14,964 nt of DNA. Origin: Bacillota bacterium (lineage in GTDB: Bacteria > Bacillota > Clostridia > Tissierellales > Peptoniphilaceae). The notes beneath the pieces are model-generated. The model was not told the origin of the DNA, did no database searches, and saw only the letters and a list, made by a program, of their open reading frames with translations. Location: positions 1-14,964 of the forward strand of contig JAEXCD010000125.1 of the NCBI GenBank assembly GCA_023393715.1, written 5' to 3'. Shown piece after piece: positions 13,792-14,964 of the stretch (the stretch's first letter is position 1; the number at the start of each line of letters is the position of its first letter). The position numbers were made by a program, and so were the translations under genes.

Positions 13792-14964
13792 GTGTCGCAC
13801 GATTAGTAAGGATACAGGCAAAGCGGTATGGGCGGGCACTTCCCGCCCTTCTTTGCTTTTTGATTTTGTTTTTGCTGGCGGCAGCGGCGCTGTCCGGTTT
13901 GCTGTTTTCTTCCTCGCGGAAAGGACAGGAACGCGCGAAACTGGAAATCGTTATGCCGGCGGATCTCGATTATCGCGATCAGTTGATCGGGCTGTTTGAA
14001 GAGACGGATTCTCTTCATCGGTTATTTGAGGTCTCTTACGCTTCGGACGAGCAAAAAGCCAGAGCCGATTTGGAAAGCGGGGCGGCGTCGGTGGTCGTCG
14101 TCTTGCCGAGCGATGTGGTTTCGTCGATTATGTCGGGCGAAAACCACAGTCCGAAGGTGTATTTTTCAAGCAGAGGCGGTGTGGAGCAGGCGTTGTTTCG
14201 CGGGCTGTTGAACTGGGTTTCGGACATTGTTTCGAATGGACAGGTGCTGGTATATACGCTGTACTCCTTTTGGGAGCCGTGGGCATCGCCTGAGGCGCGT
14301 CAGAGCGTGCTGCTCGATGCAAACCGATACGGATTATCCGTTGCGCTGGCGCACGCGTCGTTTTCCGAAAAAATTGCGTTGGCCGGTGTACGGGGCGACG
14401 CAGCGCAGGAGCGGCTTCTCGGATTCTTCCTTTTGGCGCTTGCTCTGTCCGCCGTTGTGTGGATTCCCGTCCAGAAACGGGAGCTGGAGGTGACGCGCAG
14501 CTATCTCGACGGAGGGCGTTCCTCCGCGGGGCTGGCTTCGCTTTCCGCTACGCTGAGCATGAGCCTATTTTTAACAGGTCTGTTCTTTTTCGGGAGCCTT
14601 CTCTTCAGCGCGTCGGCGGACATTTTTGGAAATGAGACCGGCATGCGCTCAATGGCGCTGCTTCCCCGGGCAGATGTGCTGACGGGGCTGTCCGTTTTTG
14701 TCGGGATGCTGGCGCTTTCCGGCTGGCTGCAGCTTCTGATGTGGTGCGGCCGCAGTCGGTATGCCGTTTTGTGGGTGCTGCTTCTGATTTTGGGTTTCGG
14801 CTTTATGAACGGATGGGTTCTGCCGCCTGCCTACCTGCCCAAGGGGCTTCGCCTGGGCGGTTATCTGTCGCCGATGCCTTGGATTGCACAGCTGATTCGG
14901 GGCGGCTTCTCGGAGCAGGCTTCGATTATCGCCATGGGCGGCTGTACGGCGTGGGTCCTGTTGT
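13788..14964 (+). CDS. ABC-2-like transporter permease (3' end beyond window)
   Basis: An open frame runs from ATG 13788 to the right edge, at least 392 residues, with no stop. It starts MSVARLVRIQAKRYGRALPA, then has a first membrane helix at about 20-42 and an outer domain of about 160 residues (LEIVMPADLDYRDQLIGLFE at its start, NWVSDIVSNG later). At least four more hydrophobic helices follow (FFLLALALSAVVWIPV, SMSLFLTGLFFFGSLLF, LSVFVGMLALSGWLQLLMW, AVLWVLLLILGFGFMNGW). One helix, a large outer loop, then a helix bundle is the ABC-2/YhgE-type exporter topology. The ATG overlaps the stop of the preceding gene by four bases (ATGA), so translation is coupled. With the ATPase at 11533 it should form the transporter; the cargo is unknown. 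Confidence 0.8.
   Translation, partial: MSVARLVRIQAKRYGRALPALLCFLILFLLAAAALSGLLFSSSRKGQERAKLEIVMPADLDYRDQLIGLFEETDSLHRLFEVSYASDEQKARADLESGAASVVVVLPSDVVSSIMSGENHSPKVYFSSRGGVEQALFRGLLNWVSDIVSNGQVLVYTLYSFWEPWASPEARQSVLLDANRYGLSVALAHASFSEKIALAGVRGDAAQERLLGFFLLALALSAVVWIPVQKRELEVTRSYLDGGRSSAGLASLSATLSMSLFLTGLFFFGSLLFSASADIFGNETGMRSMALLPRADVLTGLSVFVGMLALSGWLQLLMWCGRSRYAVLWVLLLILGFGFMNGWVLPPAYLPKGLRLGGYLSPMPWIAQLIRGGFSEQASIIAMGGCTAWVLL

Noticed and set aside
1..14964. CRISPR arrays, tRNA or rRNA genes, insertion sequences
   Set aside because: No regularly spaced repeats, cloverleaf-like segments, rRNA motifs or transposase motifs with terminal repeats were seen.

Overview
The window looks like a chromosomal segment of a Gram-positive, anaerobic, Clostridia-type bacterium of moderately high GC. 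The evidence is the ecfT-truA-rplM-rpsI order typical of Firmicutes, strong AGGAG-type ribosome binding sites, sigma-A-like promoters, and above all a SCIFF six-cysteine peptide with its radical SAM maturase, a pair that is close to a hallmark of Clostridia. The genus cannot be fixed from the sequence.

Region 1 (1-4420, + strand) is mostly housekeeping: the 3' end of ecfT (vitamin ECF transporter), truA (tRNA pseudouridine synthase), an Atg22/UMF1-like MFS transporter, an unrecognised four-helix membrane protein, then rplM-rpsI (ribosomal proteins L13 and S9). The last pair has a near-consensus promoter, a structured leader of about 160 nt and a strong terminator. The MFS and membrane protein genes separate truA from rplM, which are usually adjacent.

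Region 2 (4421-6186, + strand) is an accessory patch. It holds a P-loop ATPase gene fragment, a membrane-bound XRE-type regulator, several terminators, a YgbA-family Cys-rich protein behind a promoter with a DtxR-like inverted repeat, and a tiny protein with a sortase-like tail. A 21-bp perfect hairpin at 6187-6231 closes it and serves both converging strands.

Region 3 (6301-11287, - strand, read right to left) starts with an Orn/Lys/Arg decarboxylase-family PLP enzyme. Next comes scfA, a 49-residue six-cysteine ranthipeptide precursor encoded at 9538-9687. An intrinsic terminator/attenuator sits in the gap before scfB, the SPASM radical SAM maturase. An FAD-dependent dehydrogenase (COG2509 type) is coupled to scfB by an ATGA overlap. 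A promoter whose -35 box contains the stop codon of the decarboxylase gene drives scfA.

Region 4 (11533-14964, + strand) is a divergent operon: an ABC ATPase, a single-pass membrane protein with a large unknown outer domain, and an ABC-2-like permease that runs off the right edge. The last two genes overlap by four bases, so the three probably form one exporter or envelope system.

The most interesting locus is scfA-scfB-FAD dehydrogenase. The precursor has Gly at the position where characterised SCIFF peptides carry the Thr thioether acceptor (alignment from memory), and the maturase gene is translationally coupled to an uncharacterised flavoprotein.
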